Part shown: one piece after another, positions 14,677 through 16,662 of the stretch
How the letters are laid out: every line of letters starts with the position of its first letter
Numbering within the stretch: position 1 is the first letter of the stretch
Origin: Bacillota bacterium
GTDB lineage: Bacteria; Bacillota; Clostridia; Lachnospirales; Cellulosilyticaceae
Direction of reading: 5' to 3'
Assembly (NCBI GenBank): GCA_023410675.1
Contig: JAEYPM010000094.1
Span: 1 to 16,662, forward strand
DNA length: 16,662 nt
The notes under the pieces: generated by a model
Databases searched by the model: none
What the model was told of the DNA's origin: nothing
The model's input: the letters and a program-made list of their open reading frames with translations, nothing else
Program-made: the position numbers and the translations under genes

Positions 14677-16662
14677 AAAGCAAAAAGAAAGATACTAAGC
14701 TTATTTCTAATTCTGACTATAGTTATGACAACATTACCAGCACAACTCTTTGCTACAGAAACACTACCTAAACAAGCACCTATGCAGAAAGTAGACATGT
14801 TAGATACAAAGACGACAACCTCTGCAGGAATAGAAGTTAATCAACCTGTTATCTATAAAGGTAATGGATTTGAGGCAGAGTTTGTAGTAAATAGTAAATG
14901 GCAAGGAGCTTTTAACGCAGAGATAAAGCTTACAAATACAGGAAGTAAAACAATAGAAAATTGACTATTAGAACTTGATTTTGTTCATGAGATTACAAAC
15001 ATATGGAATGCTGATATTATAGAGCATAAAGATCATACATATAGGATTAAAAATAAAGGCTGGAATGCTGATATTTACCCAGGGCAGACAGTTACCATAG
15101 GATTTGGGGCTAATTGTGAAGATATTATTAGTGCACCAAGTAGTTATAAGTTTCCTATAACAAGCGTAGAGACTAATCAAGAGGATTATGCTATAGACTT
15201 TAAGGTGATTAGTGACTGGGGACAGGCCTTTAATGCTCAAATTACTATAAAAAACAATTCAGATAAAACTATTGAAGACTGGACTTTAGAATTTGATTTT
15301 GACAGAAGAATACAGCAGTTTTGGACAGCTCAAATAGAAAGTCATGAAGAAAATCATTATGTTATAAAAAATGCAGGCTATAATGCAAATATTATGCCAG
15401 GTCAAACCTTAGAACTTGGTTTTTCAGGTACACCAGGCAATGTATATAGTAAACCGAGTGGCTATAAATTAATTCATATAGGGCTAGGAGAAGATAAAGA
15501 ACCTGAGGAAGAAGATGAGTATAAAGATACAGATGAAGATTATCTTGAAGACGTAGTTGAAAAGGAACTAGGAACTGATCCTAAAGATAAAGACACCGAT
15601 AAAGATGGACTAGAAGATGGATATGAGTACTATGAGCTAGAAACAGATCCATTAAAACAAGATACGGATGGTAACGGCATATCTGATGCGGATGAAGATT
15701 TTGATAAAGATGGACTTACTAATCTAGAAGAGCAAGAAGCACATACAGAACCCTATTATGAAGATACCGATAATGATGGGATTAATGATGGGGATGAAGT
15801 AAAGAAATATAATACAGATCCTTTAGTATTTAATGAGATAGACTATGAATTAGATTCAGATAGCGACGCACTACCAGATGGCATAGAAATAAGAATGGGA
15901 ACAGATCCATATAATGAAGATACAGATAGTGATGGCTTACCTGATGGGTATGAGGTTACTGCCATAGGAACAGATCCATTAAAACAAGATACAGATGATA
16001 ATGGCCTCTCTGATGCAGATGAAGACTATGATGAAGATGGGTTAACAAATAATGAAGAATATCAGCTTAAGACAAAACCAAATAGTAAGGATACAGACCT
16101 AGATGGTTTATTAGATGGTGAAGAAGTAAATAGATATAAAACAGACCCACTTGAGTATGATACAGATAAAGACACCATTGGTGATGCAGATGAGATCAAA
16201 ATAGGACTTGATCCGTTAAATCCAAGAACACATGGTATTCCAGATAATGAATACATGTTTGAGCAAAGTGTAGCTGAAGAAAACTTAGCAGGTATTAATA
16301 CAGAAGATAATCCATATGCACTAGAGGTAGATCTCCTTGCATCAGGAAATGCACAGGATAAAGTGATGGTGCAAACAAGCACTTATTCAAAATCACTTGT
16401 AGGAAATGATGCTATTGTAGGTAAGGCTATTCAGATAGGGTATGCAGAAGGTAAAATCAAGGAAGGAACACTTTCTTTTAAGCTAGAGGAGAATTTAGTT
16501 CATGATGGATTGTATGAACAGCTTGATGGATTAAAAAATTACTATGCATTTACATATAGTGATGAAGGTAATGTTCCTGTTCCAGTGCCAACAGAATATG
16601 ATGAGGCAACAAACACCTTAAAAGCAAACATAAAAGAGCAAGGCACTTATTTTATAATGGAT
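14674..16662 (+). pseudogene. Secreted CBM2-like/TSP3-repeat protein, internal TGA, 3' end beyond window
   Basis: Reading through one TGA gives 663 codons without a stop to the window edge. A Sec signal peptide (1 to about 27, ending LFA) is followed by two CBM2-like cellulose-binding modules (about 50-160 and 168-268). Each has the WQGAFNA or WGQAFNA core, a second Trp in KTIExW, an NIWNAD or QFWTAQ turn and a PGQT motif. Then come thrombospondin type 3 repeats (about 280-520, DTDxDGxxDGxE) that bind calcium. From about 520 a non-repetitive region ends in GTYFIMD, which in similar proteins precedes a von Willebrand A domain; that is inference. The TGA at 14962 (codon 97) replaces Trp in KTIENW; the second module has KTIEDW. 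No downstream ATG offers a new signal peptide, so the gene as read makes only 96 residues. Confidence 0.85.
15592..16155 (+). repeat. Duplicated 109-codon unit in the TSP3 region
   Basis: A 327-base period is visible: the stretch around 15643 recurs at 15970 with 23 identical bases, beginning ACAGATCC. Protein unit 1 (from Asp307) and unit 2 (from Asp416) share DTDxDG-xDGYE, then TDPLKQDTD, then SDADED, then DGLTN-EE, then DTDxDG. Recent internal duplication explains this. Confidence 0.8.

Noticed and set aside
14962..14964. TGA read as tryptophan or selenocysteine
   Set aside because: Trp is TGG in all intact genes here, the coiled-coil gene ends with TGA, and no selenocysteine insertion hairpin is apparent after it. 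A nonsense change is simpler.
14968..15240. Minus-strand open frames in the CBM/TSP3 gene (14968-15240, 16062-16382)
   Set aside because: They are opposite to repeats and domains of a recognised protein; the plus strand explains them.
1..16662. tRNA, rRNA genes, or CRISPR array
   Set aside because: I found no cloverleaf-like or rRNA-like sequence, and no array of regularly spaced short repeats; the only regular spacing is the TSP3 coding duplication and the IS end repeats.

Overview
The window looks like chromosomal DNA of a low-GC, Gram-positive anaerobe. Clues are the AT-rich sequence, strong AGGAGG ribosome binding sites, a leucine T-box, an EF-G-like paralogue, a DUF3502-type sugar-binding lipoprotein, and a secreted protein with CBM2-like and thrombospondin type 3 (calcium) repeats. 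Together these fit a cellulolytic Lachnospirales bacterium; Cellulosilyticum is my best guess, an inference from domain content and not a database result.

Positions 1-9845 are an ordinary, intact chromosomal segment. It holds an EF-G-like GTPase gene, a convergent zinc-ribbon membrane protein gene, a T-box-controlled leuS, and two small uncharacterised helical protein genes on the minus strand. A divergent small gene follows, then two related tiny membrane protein genes (87 and 60 aa), then a long AT-rich leader and an orphan ABC-transporter sugar-binding lipoprotein. Strong hairpin terminators separate most transcription units, and three of them sit between convergent genes.

Positions about 9846-14494 are accessory and decayed. 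A minus-strand pair encodes a coiled-coil protein of unknown function, missing its N-terminus, and a B12-binding-like radical SAM protein split by a one-base frameshift. It abuts the left end of an IS21-family insertion sequence. That IS still has transposase-binding-like end repeats and both genes, istA and istB, but carries four in-frame nonsense codons and has lost its right end.

Positions 14605-16662 hold a near-consensus sigma-A promoter and the 5' two thirds or so of a secreted protein: signal peptide, two CBM2-like modules, an acidic TSP3 calcium-repeat region built from a duplicated 109-residue unit, and the beginning of another domain. A TGA replaces the conserved tryptophan of the first CBM2-like module, so the gene is interrupted as read here. 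It runs off the window.

I found no convincing complete new defence or biosynthetic system. The best candidates for undescribed biology are the paralogous tiny membrane proteins, the divergent helical-protein locus (both with sporulation-type promoter look-alikes), the structured leader of the binding-protein gene, and the disrupted radical SAM/coiled-coil pair.
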